Of a DNA stretch of 64,000 nt, positions 47,773 through 64,000 are shown piece after piece. A program made the translations under genes and the position numbers. Each line of letters starts with the position of its first letter. The first letter of the stretch is position 1. The notes under the pieces were generated by a model, which saw nothing but the letters and a program-made list of their open reading frames with translations, was not told the DNA's origin and did not search any database. The stretch spans positions 310,001 through 374,000 of the forward strand of contig LUGG01000002.1 of the NCBI GenBank assembly GCA_001683735.1, given 5' to 3'. This stretch comes from Grifola frondosa (taxonomy: Eukaryota > Basidiomycota > Agaricomycetes > Polyporales > Grifolaceae).

Positions 47773-48147
47773 ACGAACAAATACTGACGTCTCCTCACTG
47801 GATGACCTTGCGAGCGGTTGGCCTTATATTCTGCAGCCTCGCATAGAGCCGAAGACTACAACACACTCATTTTTCATACCTGTCATTTCCTTTCTCTTGA
47901 TACGCCCGACCGGTTTCGGGCAGGATAGATTGTGTTATATGAGGCGCTCCGCAGAGTGATCCGTGATGTGCCTTGCTTATCTAACCTCAAATGTATACAG
48001 ATAAGTTACTGTATCAGTTATCGTGCTGTCGATTGGCTGCATATATCCTTAGATGAACTAGGTCCGCTGGAATGGTATCGTTCATAAACTGAAAGGCGTG
48101 GAGCAATAGAACTGGATAGAATGAATAAATGAATGATGAGTACATAA
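47773..48147. other. 3' intergenic space between convergent genes
   Basis: 375 bp between ferric reductase 2 and the NOPCHAP1-like gene. No gene or clear motif was seen. It probably holds both 3' untranslated regions. Confidence 0.5.
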
Positions 48148-48953
48148 TCATGGTGCCGCCTTTGGGGACGCAGATCCTCCTTCACCAAGAACGACAATGC
48201 CTGGGCGCGCTCCTCCGCGCTTTGGCAGCGGCTTAACCGGTCTTGAAGACGGCGTGTCCGAGGAGGACATGATGATATCCGCATCAGACCTCTCCAAATC
48301 TTCAGAGTCTGATTCCGAGTCAGAGGTCGAGTCCGAGTCCGAATCCGAGTCCGAGTCTGACGTATCAGAGGAAGATGTCTCGGAGGAGCCTGCTGCTAGG
48401 TCTGCTTCAACGGATGGTATAGATGTACCCGGATCCCCTTGGCAATCAAAAACTCCCAAACCCAGATCCTGGTCAGTATACAGGACATGAGCGGGGCTGA
48501 TAGGGTGGCAAAAGCATATGCTGACCATTTCTATGTATTGCTTCTCCTCGTCCGTGAGGTTTTCTATGTCTATGCTGTCCGGGTCTTCTCGGGCCCGACG
48601 TGCGAGATCCGCATTCGAAGCGGCAAGCTCTGGTAGAAAGGCTTGAACGCGCGATAGTACTGGGAATTCCGGATGTCAGGAGTTTGAGCGCGCATTTCTG
48701 GAGTGATACGTACGTTCTAATGGCGGCTCCACCACAAACGTCGACCTGTCCCCAAAGTCAAAAGATTTCGGTGTGCATTTGCTGCCCGACTTTGAGGAAG
48801 ACGCGTCGAGATTTTTGAACATCTCATCTGGAATATTTGAGTCTCAAAGCGAGATTTCGGAGTCAAGGCTGGTAAACATACGCATGCGAATTGTCGCTGC
48901 TCCTCATCTTCAATGTCAAGTATATCAGCGCGCTGCTTCCCTTTCTCTGTCAT
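48148..48953 (-). CDS. NOPCHAP1: NOPCHAP1/DUF4598-like snoRNP assembly chaperone
   Basis: Small protein of the family that links NOP58 to the R2TP complex during box C/D snoRNP assembly. The start MTEKGKQRADILDIEDEEQR (48953) is followed by a variable segment. The conserved core then reads VQAFLPELAASNADLARRAR, DSIDIENLTDEEKQYIEM, an intron (GTCAGC...GACCAG), then DLGLGVFDCQGDPG. This fits the family pattern VQxFLPxxxxxN...IENI...IxMxxxLGVFE. The tail is a Ser/Asp/Glu repeat (48280-48400) and a basic C-terminus ending at 48148. The join in the first third (48700-48900) is not fully resolved and may contain an indel. Confidence 0.75.
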
Positions 48954-50102
48954 GTCCGTTCTTTAAGTAGTTTAAGAGTATGAAAGTGGATCGGTCGCAG
49001 TCTGTCGTTTTAGAGTAATTAATCGAATTTCGTGAAACACGCTGGAGGAGTGTCACGTGAAGCATACGCAATAAGCGCCAGCCTACTCCCACGACTACCC
49101 AAGCTTGCAGTAACAATCGAGATGGACCACGGATCTCCCTTGTTTTCTTCTAATTCTGACGTGCAGAGGCTGCCCCGAACGTATCGTCAGTCAGAAGGAA
49201 ACTCCACTCACTGATTGGATTCCGAAGGAGTCTAGGATGCCGATCGATCCCTTTTGTCACGGAATACTCACTCGCTTGCAAATGGCTTGTGACTCTGGTG
49301 CGAACCTTCATAATCACCTCCATTTCTGGCCTCTTGGGTCTCTAAGTATGTACGACCGCGACACCTACGTGTGAATGCCCACGGAATTTATTATTCAATG
49401 AAAAGTTACCAAATGTGGACATATTCCGAGCTGTGGTAGCGCGCGTTTCTCTGAACTTCGTTAGTCGTGCTTTGCAGCTACCACAATGTGTACGATGTCT
49501 TGTTCAAAAGATTAAGACTCATCTGCAACATGATTGCAGAAGGTAAATCCAGGACCAAAGGACCAGACCTCCAACTGCACATGCTACCCTTGCTTCCTGC
49601 TCACATGCGTCATTGTAGCGGTCCGCTCGAACAACTCTGAAGGCGGCCCGTGGACGTGCGGTGCTCTGCACGGCACTAGCAGGTGATGAATGCTTCTGAT
49701 CTTTTCTGATTCTGAACGCCATGACCTTACGCCTTCTATTCAACCAGCACTCTGCTTAGATGCTCCCTCAGGCCGTTTTACATTCGCCTTTTTAAATCAG
49801 ACAATCCATTGAATCTAAATCAATTCCTCAGGTCGTGTTGTGGAACTACATGACTTTGGGAGAAAGGTTGACTTTTGAACATACTGTCCAATAGAGATAT
49901 GGTAAGTCATTGAAAAACTTCGGAAGTGTCATTTTGTGTTCATTATAATCGCGGAGAAGTGTGTATCACGAGGTTTTTCTTTTTTTTTTAGAATTATTCT
50001 GACCCGTTCTCAATGGCATAAATGCTTCCTGACGGGGAATTGCTCATCTTGGCTCTGCATCAGACCCCGTCTCCGCCATCACCATAACGTCGTTGAAGAA
50101 TC
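48954..50102. other. Intergenic region, no gene seen
   Basis: 1.15 kb upstream of the DUF5695 gene. A T-run (about 49974-49989) lies about 115 bp before the start codon, followed by pyrimidine-rich sequence typical of a basidiomycete promoter. Short open frames have no recognisable motif. Confidence 0.5.
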
Positions 50103-53085
50103 ATGAATATCTTGATATTCGTATTTTTGGGGCTATTCTCGATCCCCACCGGCTTCACACAGACACCCACCCTTGGTCTTCAAGATGGATTCCTGACATT
50201 CGACACTCCATCGTTCTCCGTGCAACTTGTAAAGGATTCTCAGACTTTATACTCCCTAAAGCCGAAAGGAAACTCGTCCAATTTTGATTTCATACCGTTT
50301 GACGTGATGTCAGAACGACAGTACGATGGAAACTACCACCTTGGCGACGTCACCTTCCGTGCGAGGGTAGTCGACTCTTCTACTTGGGTTTCTGGGGATA
50401 CAGCTACACAGCGACGCACCGTGATGCCGCTGTCCGTGTCTGGGAACACCCTTGCGGCTGCTCAATCTCTCCCACGTTGCCGTCGCCCTCCCTCCTCAAC
50501 ATTACTCGCAGATGGGTTTTGGATAACGACCAGTTCCAGTTGCTCTTCGATGTTTCGAATGCTCAGACGAAGGCGGTGGAAATTGGCGCTCTTGGCGCTC
50601 CTCTGGAATTCAATAATGCATGTGCTTCCTGCTTGCTTGTTTTCCATCTACTCATCGCTTTATATTCAGATTTTTACAAATCGTACAGCAGCAGAAACGA
50701 ATGAGCAGTGCAGTCTTTTCGACCCGTACATTGGTCAGGACGCGGGATACGTACAAGTGACCCCGTTGCTTGGAACCCTTCCGCCTCTCCTCGTTCTTCC
50801 TGTTGGAAAGTCTCCCCTCGAGGGGTGGCGCTTCCTCCCAGAGAACACGTCTGCTGCGCCATTTTACCAGTCACAGACGTTTGAAGGTCTATACGAGTGG
50901 CAGTTCCATACCCTTGCATATGCGCAGAATGAATGGGCAAACGTGACACCATGGAATGCACCATCTTCCGCAATTCTACAGCCTGGAGAGACGCGAACGT
51001 ACGGTCTGCGTTTTCTCCTTGCTCCTTCCATCCGCGGAATAGAAGGGTCGTTACAAGGAGTTGGTCGACCTGTGGCCATCGGCATTCCCGGATACATTGT
51101 CCCGAGCGACCAGATTGCGAAGCTTTTCCTCAACTACGCATCCACCGTTCAGTCCATGACTGTCAGCCCTACTGGTGCGTTGTCGTGGACCACCAATTCC
51201 GACCCAAGACGTCGGCGTGGAAGGGCTACACCATCGCTCCGCATACATGGGGCCGCTCGAGGCTCACAATCACCTACGCCGATAGAACAACGCAGACAGT
51301 GCACTACTACGTCACGAATGCCGCGGCCCAAACCATCTCTGACCTCGGCAACTTCCTCACTACATCACAGTGGTTCAATGACCCCACCGATCCATTCCAA
51401 CGGTCTCCCTCTGTGATAAGCTACGATCGGGAAGTGAATGCGGTTGTGAGGAATGATCCGCGCGCGTGGATCCCTGGGTTGAGTGACGAGGCAGGTGCAG
51501 GCTCATGGCTGGCGGCTGCAGTGAAGCAATTTGCGCAGCCCCATGCAGCGGAGGTGCAGAAAATGGAACAGTACATAAACCAGACCCTGTGGGGATCCGT
51601 ACAGAACTTTAACGGTACGTAGAAGCTATGGTTGACTGAAATCCCACTGATGTTCAACATATTCGTTATTTTAGGTTCTGTCAAAAAGGTGACTCGGCCG
51701 TCTTTGTCAATATGTCGCATTATGCTGACACTTCTTCGCGAAGTCGGTTTTCTTTTCCAGCCCTCTCTCGTTCCGAACTACTCATATCCGTCCACTATCG
51801 ACTGGAGTAACTGGTGGTCATGGAACCAAGCAGATTCCTTCGCTACTGATCGTGCCTACGATTACGTGCATGTCATCGCCGCATACTGGGCCCTATATCG
51901 CGTAGCCCGAAATTATCCGTCCCTCACGTCTGTGCATAGCTGGGAATGGTATATCAACCAGGCGGTATTGACTGTCACGTCTATGACGGACGGTCAAGTA
52001 GGCTACACGAACGATGGGCTGATGGAGGAGACGGTTATTCGATATTTGCTCGACGATTTGAAGAGGGAAGGATTGAGTACCAATGCGACTCTAGTGGAGA
52101 GCAGAATGAAGGCGCGAGAGACAGTATGGGCGGGTGAACGTTATCCGTAACACACATCCTTATTGATATGCTCGGCAATTAAAGCTGATTTCTATCATAT
52201 AGATTTGGTTCAGAGATGGCTTGGGACTCCACTGGACAAGAGGGCGTTTACGCGTGGGCAACGTATTTCAACGATACGACGACAGCCACGAACGTGATCA
52301 ACTCCATTTTAGCATACCAACCAACAGTCCCTCACTGGGGGTACAATGGGAACGCGCGCCGTTATTGGTGAGCAGTGCCTCGCAAAGATATGTAGCACTG
52401 CTTTCATATTGAATGTTCGATCAGGGACAACGTGTATGGTGGTAAAATTGCAGCGAATCGAAAGACAGATTCATCATTATGGCAGCGGGCTCAACGCGAT
52501 TCCCCTCATTTCCCAATTCCGATCGACACCTACAGACTATTATCTTCTCCGTGTAGGCTTCGCCGGCCTCAGTGGTCCGCTGTCTAACATCGACCAAGGA
52601 GGCTTTGCATCGGCATCGTTCCACTCGTTCGCGGACACACTCAAGTGGGACGCGTATTCCGGAGACTATGGTCCGAACTTTGTCGGTCATGCACTCGAGA
52701 TGGGGACGTACATTGTTGATCATCCTGATTTCGGATGGCAGGCGTTCGGCGGAATTGTCATCGCGACGTCTCCCACCGTGCAGGTGCAGTGTCGCGATTC
52801 GTTGCGTCGCAGGGTATTCCTGGCTCCTCTCGGGGCATGGCTGAGCTTGGATGCGGGTGCGTTCTCCACAATCAGCCTAGATCCTTTCAAGAAGGCGGTG
52901 ACCATCACCATCACGCGCGCGGTCGAAGGGGTTGCGGGGCTGCGCAAGCTCCAGCTGGCCGTTTGGTGGTTGCACAGACCACTGGAAGCCAGTCCCCGCT
53001 CAAGCCCATGATTACCCTGGAACAAGAAGCTGGAGCGTGGATCATACCATTCGAAGGGAACTCGGCTTCCATTACTCTAGCATAG
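50103..53085 (+). CDS. Secreted DUF5695-like protein (six-hairpin glycosidase-like)
   Basis: Large secreted protein of unknown reaction, probably carbohydrate-active. The start MNILIFVFLGLFSIPTGFTQ (50103) is a signal peptide. The N-part (TLGLQDGFLTFDTPSFSVQL, FDVMSERQYDGNYHLGDVTF) is beta-rich. The second part, with WWSWNQADSFATDRAYDYVH, YWALYRVARNYPSLTSVHSW and RFGSEMAWDSTGQEGVYAWA, resembles an alpha/alpha toroid. The end is GAWIIPFEGNSASITLA (53085). Introns include one with GC-AG borders at 50618-50669, joining LEFNN to IFTNRTA. One-base frame changes are needed at about 50460, 51210 and 52900-52980. The stop is only 76 bp from the convergent ARO1 stop. Confidence 0.75.
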
Positions 53086-53161
53086 TGAACTTGGCGGACA
53101 TATTTGCAACATGTTATCTCGTACACGTTCTCCCTACAGCGGCATTCGCGCATAGGTAGAC

Positions 53162-58331
<5,170 letters not shown>

Positions 58332-59219
58332 CTTCTCGCAGTCTTAGGTTGCAGGTGCCTAGAGGAGAAAGTGGCTTTATGAGCCGGACAAAAGCTGTAC
58401 TGATGTTCAACTCCTGCTGTCGGACCTCCGTTGCGTCGGGTCGGGGAGTGACCTGAACACCTCAGCTAGCGTCAGATTGCATAGCAAAACTATCGGAGCG
58501 CCGTACAATATAGCTATTTCTTGAACCTGCTATCACGAATATGCCGATCTGAAATGCGCAAAGCAGCTCCTTTCAGTAAAAGTTGTAGGAGATGGCTGTG
58601 GCTCAAGACCGAGACCTGACTTCGATGCGACTCTCTATTGCAAAGGCTAGCCACGCGCCTTAGCGCCGGTCACGCGCTCGAATAGCCAAGATCATAGCTA
58701 TAGCTTGTCCCGCACTTTGCACAACACTAGAGACATTTTGATGCTGCATACATGCTATGGCAGAGTCTCTGAGACGAGAGGCCAGCTGGGGATCTGCGAG
58801 TTTTTTTTGCGTAAAATGATATTTGTTCCATAATTTGCTGCTAAGCAAATTGTTAGATTTAATGTTTATGGTGAATTTTCAACGGTGAGGATTTATCAAA
58901 CGACTACAATTGTCACTTTTGATATTCAGCGTCCAATCTTCACTCGGTTTCGAACCGATTCAAGCTGCCCACATTTCCTGTGTCTAGAAGGCTTCTTTGG
59001 AGAAGCATGTGAAAGAGAAGCCCAATTTCTGAAAAGATTACGACGGGTCCGATGATTCCGAAATTTAAGATAAAAAAAGCAGTTTCACGGGTTCCGTGTG
59101 CGACCGGGTGTGTTCGTTGGCGCGTGGCGGTCCTAAAAGTCTGCCTTCACTTCATCTCCACACCATCCCCGTGCTATTATACCCCATCCCAGCGACGCGT
59201 AGCTGTACTCTTCTCTGTT
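58332..59219. other. Divergent intergenic region between ARO1 and the NADH dehydrogenase gene
   Basis: 888 bp with no gene. A small open minus-strand frame (58660-58848) has no similarity I recognise. An inverted repeat CGGTTTCGAACCG lies at about 58944-58956. Confidence 0.5.
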
Positions 59220-61735
59220 ATGCAAGTCACCCGTGGTACGTCCAAGAACTTGCAATTTCAAACTCGGAATACTCATGGATTGCAGCTCTCGGCCGAAGTC
59301 TCGTTAGGTCTCGGCCGGCCGTGTACTCGAACCATACGCGGTTCCAATTTCCCAGAAGAACTGCTTCGACTGACTCTACCGAGTCTGCTGTATGTCGGGT
59401 CGAGGCCTCTGCTTGCGTTCACGCATTGTCTAACGAGCTCGCGATGGATAGTTGTCTCCACGATACAAACCCTCGATATGGAAGCGCTTCTTGCAGATCA
59501 CTGGCAGCGTTACGCTCTTCACTGTAGCAAGCGGTGTTACGTTCTATTACCTCGCTCGCAAGGATCGCACTCCTGGTATCCAACTGCCGCATGATCCTAC
59601 GAAGAAGACTCTTGTCATCTTGGGTAGTGGTTGGGGCGCGACGAGCTTGTTGAATTCGTTGGACACTGCGGATTACAACGTTGTAAGTGCTATCTACATG
59701 CTACCCACGAATATTGTGTTCACTCGTCAGATCAGATTGTCATTAGCCCGAAGAATTACTTCCTTTTCACTCCGCTTCTACCTAGCGTTGCTGTTGGTAC
59801 TTTGAACCCGCGATCGATTATTCAACGTAGGTTAAGCCTTCTGGGCATCAATTCTTAGCTCATGACATTCACAGCAACACGCTACGTCACACGTCATAAA
59901 AGCCGCCAGGTAGCCGTCATTGAGGCGTCCGCCACTGAAGTTGATGTAAGTGGCTCTGTGAGACTGGGATTCATGATTTTGATGTCATGTTACAGCCGGA
60001 GCGCAAGACCGTCACCTTTGCCGGTATGTAGACTCTGTATATAGTCAACTTGGATCTGACAAGAAAATAGATACCTCGGAGATCCAGGGTCTAGTGTCGA
60101 CGACCACCGTCCCCTATGATTACCTTGTCTTTGCCGTTGGCGCGGAAGTCCAGACATTTAACATCCCCGGCGTGCGGGAGAATGCGTGCTTTATGAAGGA
60201 ACTGGAAGATGCAGAGAAGATGCAGCGTCGCTTCCTGGATTGTGAGTGATGTGTGTCATTTTATCGCTGTGCTCTCGCTGATGCTGTTCCCCAGGCTTGG
60301 AGTCCGCTGCATTCCCTGGGCAGAGCCAAGCGGAGATTAACCGCCTGCTTCACATGGTAAACTAACCCGCACTTTAATCGAGTTTTTGATTTCACATGAA
60401 TTATGGCCTCTTAGGTAGTGGTTGGGGGAGGACCTACGGGAATTGAGCTGAGGTTCGTATAATCAGATCTATCACATATTCTTATGTTGATCCGCTCATG
60501 ATCCGCTCATTACAGCGGCGAGCTCCACGATTTCCTCGAGGTGCGACCTCAGCCTCGTTCTCTTCAACGCCATTGCTTACCGTCCTACAGGAGGACCTAA
60601 AATCGTGGTTCCCGGAGCTGGCGAACAGTGTGCACATCACTCTAGTGGAGGCGCTCCCGTCGGTGCTACCGTCGTTCAGTAAACAGCTGATCGATTATAC
60701 GGAGTCGACGTTCAAGGCGGCGAAGATAGACATCCTGACGAAGACGATGGTGAAGGAGGTGCGGGAGAAGAGTGTGATCCTGCAGAAGCCGGACAAGAGT
60801 ATCGTCGAAGTGCCGTGCGGTTTGGTCGTCTGGGCTGCGGTTGGTAATGTTTTCCGTTTCATTCAAGCCGATTCTCACGCTCTACGATGCAGGGTAACAA
60901 GCTGCGCCAAGTTACACGCGACCTGATGGACAAGCTCCCAGAGCACCAGACGAACAAGCGGGGAATTACCGTCGATGGTGCGTGCTTATCATAGCTCTAG
61001 CATTCAAATGAGCTGACATTTTCTCTCCCAGACTGTCTTCGGATGGTGGGCACGAACGGCAGCATCTTCGCGATCGGTGATTGCTCTGCGACGTCGTACG
61101 CACCAACTGCCCAAGTGGCTTCGCAGGAAGGCTCGTATCTCGCGCGGATTCTTGGCCAGATCGCGAAGAAGGACGAGCTTGAGCTGCGCCTCCAGACGCT
61201 GCAAAATCAGCCGGAGACAGAGGAAAGCAAGACGGAGATCGACTCTGTTGCAAAACGCCTCGTGAAGCTCGAGAAACTTCGACCGTTCCGCTACTCACAC
61301 CAGGGCTCACTTGCGTATGTTGCTGTGGATGATATACTGTGAGATCTCAACGGGAGCTCAAATTTGTCTTCCAGGTATATTGGATCCGACAGGGCTATCG
61401 CCGATTTGCCCTTCTTCAATGGCAACGTGAGCGTTTGTAAAAGTCTGGTAATAAGCTCGCTACTAACGATTTATGGTTTGTAGCTGGCGACTGGCGGCGT
61501 GGCCACTGTAAGTCTCGTATGATTGTACGAATATCTGCTCGATTGCTCACGTTTAGTGACACAGTACTTGTTTTGGCGTAGCGCCTATATCAGCACCCTT
61601 TTCTCTCTCAGGAATCGTACACTTGTAGCTACCGACTGGTTGAAAGTTAAGCTCTTTGGACGGTGCGTTTCATCATTACCTCCTCCACTCCGGTCTGACG
61701 GACTATATACTTGCAGGGACGTGAGCCGTGAATGA
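59220..61735 (+). CDS. Type II (rotenone-insensitive, external) NADH dehydrogenase
   Basis: Single-chain mitochondrial NADH:ubiquinone oxidoreductase. Exon 1 encodes MQVTR and is joined by an intron (GTACGT...TTGCAG, about 59236-59289) to [20 protein letters not shown], an Arg/Ser-rich presequence. A second intron leads to [14 protein letters not shown] and a membrane anchor ([16 protein letters not shown]). FAD site: [19 protein letters not shown]. Then [20 protein letters not shown] and [24 protein letters not shown] site: [20 protein letters not shown]. The C-terminal FAD contact is [12 protein letters not shown]. The end is [20 protein letters not shown] and [13 protein letters not shown], with the stop at 61733-61735. 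About ten introns occur. It has no EF-hand insertion, so it is closer to NDE1/NDI1 than to the calcium-binding form. Confidence 0.93.
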
Positions 61736-62236
61736 TCGGACTCGGTATATATCTGTAGTTTCCTTCGTCTTGAACCTTGCCATAGACTATTTACGATTCA
61801 ATTAATTGAATAGACCATTAGACGTTTTCATTGGAACAGCATTGCATAGTTGGCCGGCTCTATTACTATTATGAACTGCGCCTGGTCATGGCCTCTAATT
61901 TGTTCTTCTTCATCAATTTTGAAATTATCGACCTCTCGCAGCGTCCTTCGAAGTATGACGGAGACCTTCCCAGGTACGTGCCAGCCCCGTGAATTGTTTG
62001 CCTGTACGAGTAATCAATTAATCATCTGTGGTCAGCACATATACACTACATTAATCCAATTCTCAAGCATACATATAGCTCTTTCCATCCTTACACGTCT
62101 TGAAGATACAAGAAACTAAAAGTAATTTGATCTCCGATATCGGAACCCTAGGTGCATATAGAGACTGGCTAGCGAGCCTACCCCTGTAAGTATTCTTGAG
62201 CAACAACCTCCACGTCGTTTTATCAGAACCCCTGTC
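61736..62236. other. Intergenic region upstream of the right oxygenase gene
   Basis: 500 bp without a gene. Only the last 45 bases or so before the ATG align with the left paralog upstream sequence. The promoter elements differ. Confidence 0.5.
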
Positions 62237-63868
62237 ATGCTTCCCTCAACGTTGCGCTCTGCGTTAGATATCAAGAAGGCCATCGAAATGGCTCCTAAGA
62301 GGCTCGAGCCCATAGGCAAATGTGGGAGCGGGGTTGATCGCTTTATGAAGAATTGCCGCATGATCATAGGCGAGGAAGACGAGGAAGATGAGGAGGAAAA
62401 CGAGGAAGAGGAGGAAGAGGAAAGCGAAGAAGAACTTCAGTCTGTCGATTCTGTATGTAGTACCGTACTCCTATTTCATCCGCTTGCGACTAATTTTTGT
62501 CGCTCAACTAGTCGTTCGTCAAGAAGTTGGTCAAAATATATAATATTCATGGCTCCAATCACTACGATGGCACCTTGAGTGCACCTTTCACGCTCACAAT
62601 TACACGTCTAGGATGTGATTTCTCTGGCGAAATTCTGCTTGCTCCTGCACGTCCCGAGGATGAGACTTCAGGAGAGGACACAGGAGAGGACACAGGAGAG
62701 GACACAGCTGCCAGGGATCAAATCACAGCGCGGATACAGAAATGGTTCGAGGCTGGTATGACCTCCGGATATGGCGACGTCCGTGCACAAGAGACCAAGG
62801 TCGACAAGTCTGTCCGCGACGCGCGAGAGATTCCCGCCTCGGAGTTCACTGTGTCTCCCAACCTCATCACCGAGATTGAGAAGTCCTGGGGCGAGCATTT
62901 CATCCCCAGTACCGTGCGTGCCGAGCCGTACAAGATTCATATGTACGGTCCCGGCGGGCTATTCAAGGGACACAAGGACACGCCTGAGAAAGATCTCGTC
63001 GGAACGTTCTTGGTGGGTTTAGGTGACACGACGAACCCCCAGAAATCGGGTGTATTGCGGATAGGGGGCTACTATCATGGCCACAGGGCCGATGAAGGCC
63101 ATTGGGTCGCATTCTACCCAGATACTACACATGAAATCAAGCGCATCAAGAGCGGGTATCGTGCCGTGATTGCTTTCAAGATTTTCAGGAAGGAGCAGAG
63201 CCATCGAACCACACAGCTTTATGAAACAGGTCCGGAGGCCGTTCCGCGCGAGAAAATGGAGAAGGTGCTAGAAAATGTTACCCCTCCATATGGATTACTA
63301 CTCAAGCACAAATATTGCATGGGGTACCGCGGAGTTGAGTGGCCTCGACAATATCCTCCACGCAGCTGCCAAAGCTGTCGCACAGCGGAAGAATGCCGAA
63401 GTTCATTTTCTCCCTGTGCTCACGAAAGTGACGGGCGAGATGTACCGACATATCGACTGGAGCGGGAACTACCTCAAGCCAACGATATCTGCGGAGGCAC
63501 CCGTTTTCCCATTCACCCAGGCTCACGTCGACGCTTTGATCTCATCATTCAATGCTCCCGCTGCAGCTTACGATTCTGATTCTGATTCTGCTTCTGATTC
63601 CATGGACATTGAAGATGAAAGGAAAGATTTAGTCGACGTCCCAAACCAGGACAAATGGCTTGTAGGCCTCAAGAGTGTAGTTGCCATTTACACGATGAAT
63701 TTCACAGGGAGTACCGTAGTATGGCGGCGCTTTGAGGAGGAAGGTGTTGACTACACAGGCAATGAGGCGAAGCCAACTACCGAAGACAGTATTTACCTGT
63801 CATACGCCATGGTAGTTCTACCCAAGAAGGGACAAGAATCGCATGGAGTAGCCCAGCCGCAGGACTAG
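62237..63868 (+). CDS. 2OG-Fe(II) oxygenase-like protein, right paralog (complete)
   Basis: Complete counterpart of the gene at 1-1259, in the opposite orientation. The start MLPSTLRSALDIKKAIEMAP (62237) leads to an acidic Glu/Asp run and an intron (GTATGT...ACTAG, about 62453-62510). Then follow FVKKLVKIYNIHGSNHYDG and the catalytic core. YKIHMYGPGGLFKGHKDTPE has the HxD iron pair, DTTHEIKRIKSGYRAVIAF has the distal His and the Arg that binds 2-oxoglutarate. A C-terminal region (YGLLLKHKYCMG, AVAQRKNAEVHFLPVL) follows, then a Ser/Asp repeat and a conserved-looking end (YAMVVLPKKGQ). The G-run at 63321-63324 is one base longer than in the left paralog and breaks the frame, so the real protein should run on to 63868. 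The substrate is unknown. Confidence 0.75.
62671..62706 (+). repeat. 12-bp coding minisatellite, three perfect copies
   Basis: GGAGAGGACACA is repeated three times within the right oxygenase gene and encodes repeated GEDT. The left paralog has a shorter, different sequence here (EAPGEQAVAV). The repeat lies in a flexible linker just before the core. Confidence 0.85.
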
Positions 63869-64000
63869 GCAAACTCGACGCGTTTTACCTTGGTTCAAGG
63901 TTGGCTACTGCCTCGGAAGTCTCGTCTCAAAACTTATCGGTGTCTGATTGGTACCGAATTTAGCTACCTGGACAACATTATAAATGAGAGCGACTCATCA

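Noticed and set aside
58944..58956. CGGTTTCGAACCG inverted repeat as a tRNA T-loop
   Set aside because: It is a simple palindrome; no cloverleaf can be built around it.

Overview
This is a nuclear segment of a filamentous basidiomycete, most likely an Agaricomycete. The evidence is dense spliced genes with introns of about 45-65 bp, short intergenic spaces on both strands, a pentafunctional AROM gene, a C2-NACHT-WD40 receptor-like gene, a DUF5695-type secreted protein, a GH128-like glucanase, and 2-oxoglutarate oxygenase-like paralogs of a kind that is often expanded in mushrooms. The species cannot be named from the sequence alone. Splice junctions were inferred by eye, so exon limits are approximate unless positions are given.

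Layout from left to right. 1-1259 (-): 2OG-Fe(II) oxygenase-like gene, cut by the window edge. 1807-3870 (-): MFS drug/polyamine-type transporter. 4614-5538: copy 1 of a 0.9-kb dispersed element. 5643-8360 (-): nuclear-envelope nucleoporin NDC1. 8533-13405 (-): C2-NACHT-WD40 gene. 15117-16199 (-): unrecognised basic protein. 16475-17221 (-): Prx5-type peroxiredoxin. 19008-20288 (-): PEX19. 20797-23553 (+): TMEM184/Ost-alpha-like membrane protein. 23939-24342 (-): complex I B8 subunit. 24530-25844 (+): membrane RGS protein. 26206-27327 (-): APH/kinase-like protein. 27665-28811 (+): mitochondrial-type HMG-box protein. 30012-30376 (-): TFIIH subunit TFB5. 30878-32233 (+): ribose-5-phosphate isomerase. 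33378-34632 (+): C2H2 factor. 35451-36092 (-): unknown. 36352-37255: copy 2 of the element. 37511-39679 (-) and 45478-47772 (+): two ferric-reductase paralogs flanking a myosin light chain (40187-41036 +) and a GH128-like secreted glucanase (41587-42696 -). 48148-48953 (-): NOPCHAP1-like snoRNP chaperone. 50103-53085 (+): DUF5695-like secreted protein. 53162-58331 (-): ARO1. 59220-61735 (+): external NADH dehydrogenase. 62237-63868 (+): second 2OG oxygenase-like gene.

Most genes are housekeeping genes and do not form one pathway. The accessory layer is the outward-facing 2OG-oxygenase-like pair at the window ends, the two-copy 0.9-kb element, the NACHT-WD40 gene, the divergent ferric-reductase pair and the secreted enzymes. 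No secondary-metabolite cluster was seen.

A strong general signal is that many conserved genes, including essential ones, need a single-base frame correction, often at G/C runs. I read this mainly as base-calling indels in the assembly. Apparent pseudogenes here, especially the NACHT gene, should be judged with that in mind.
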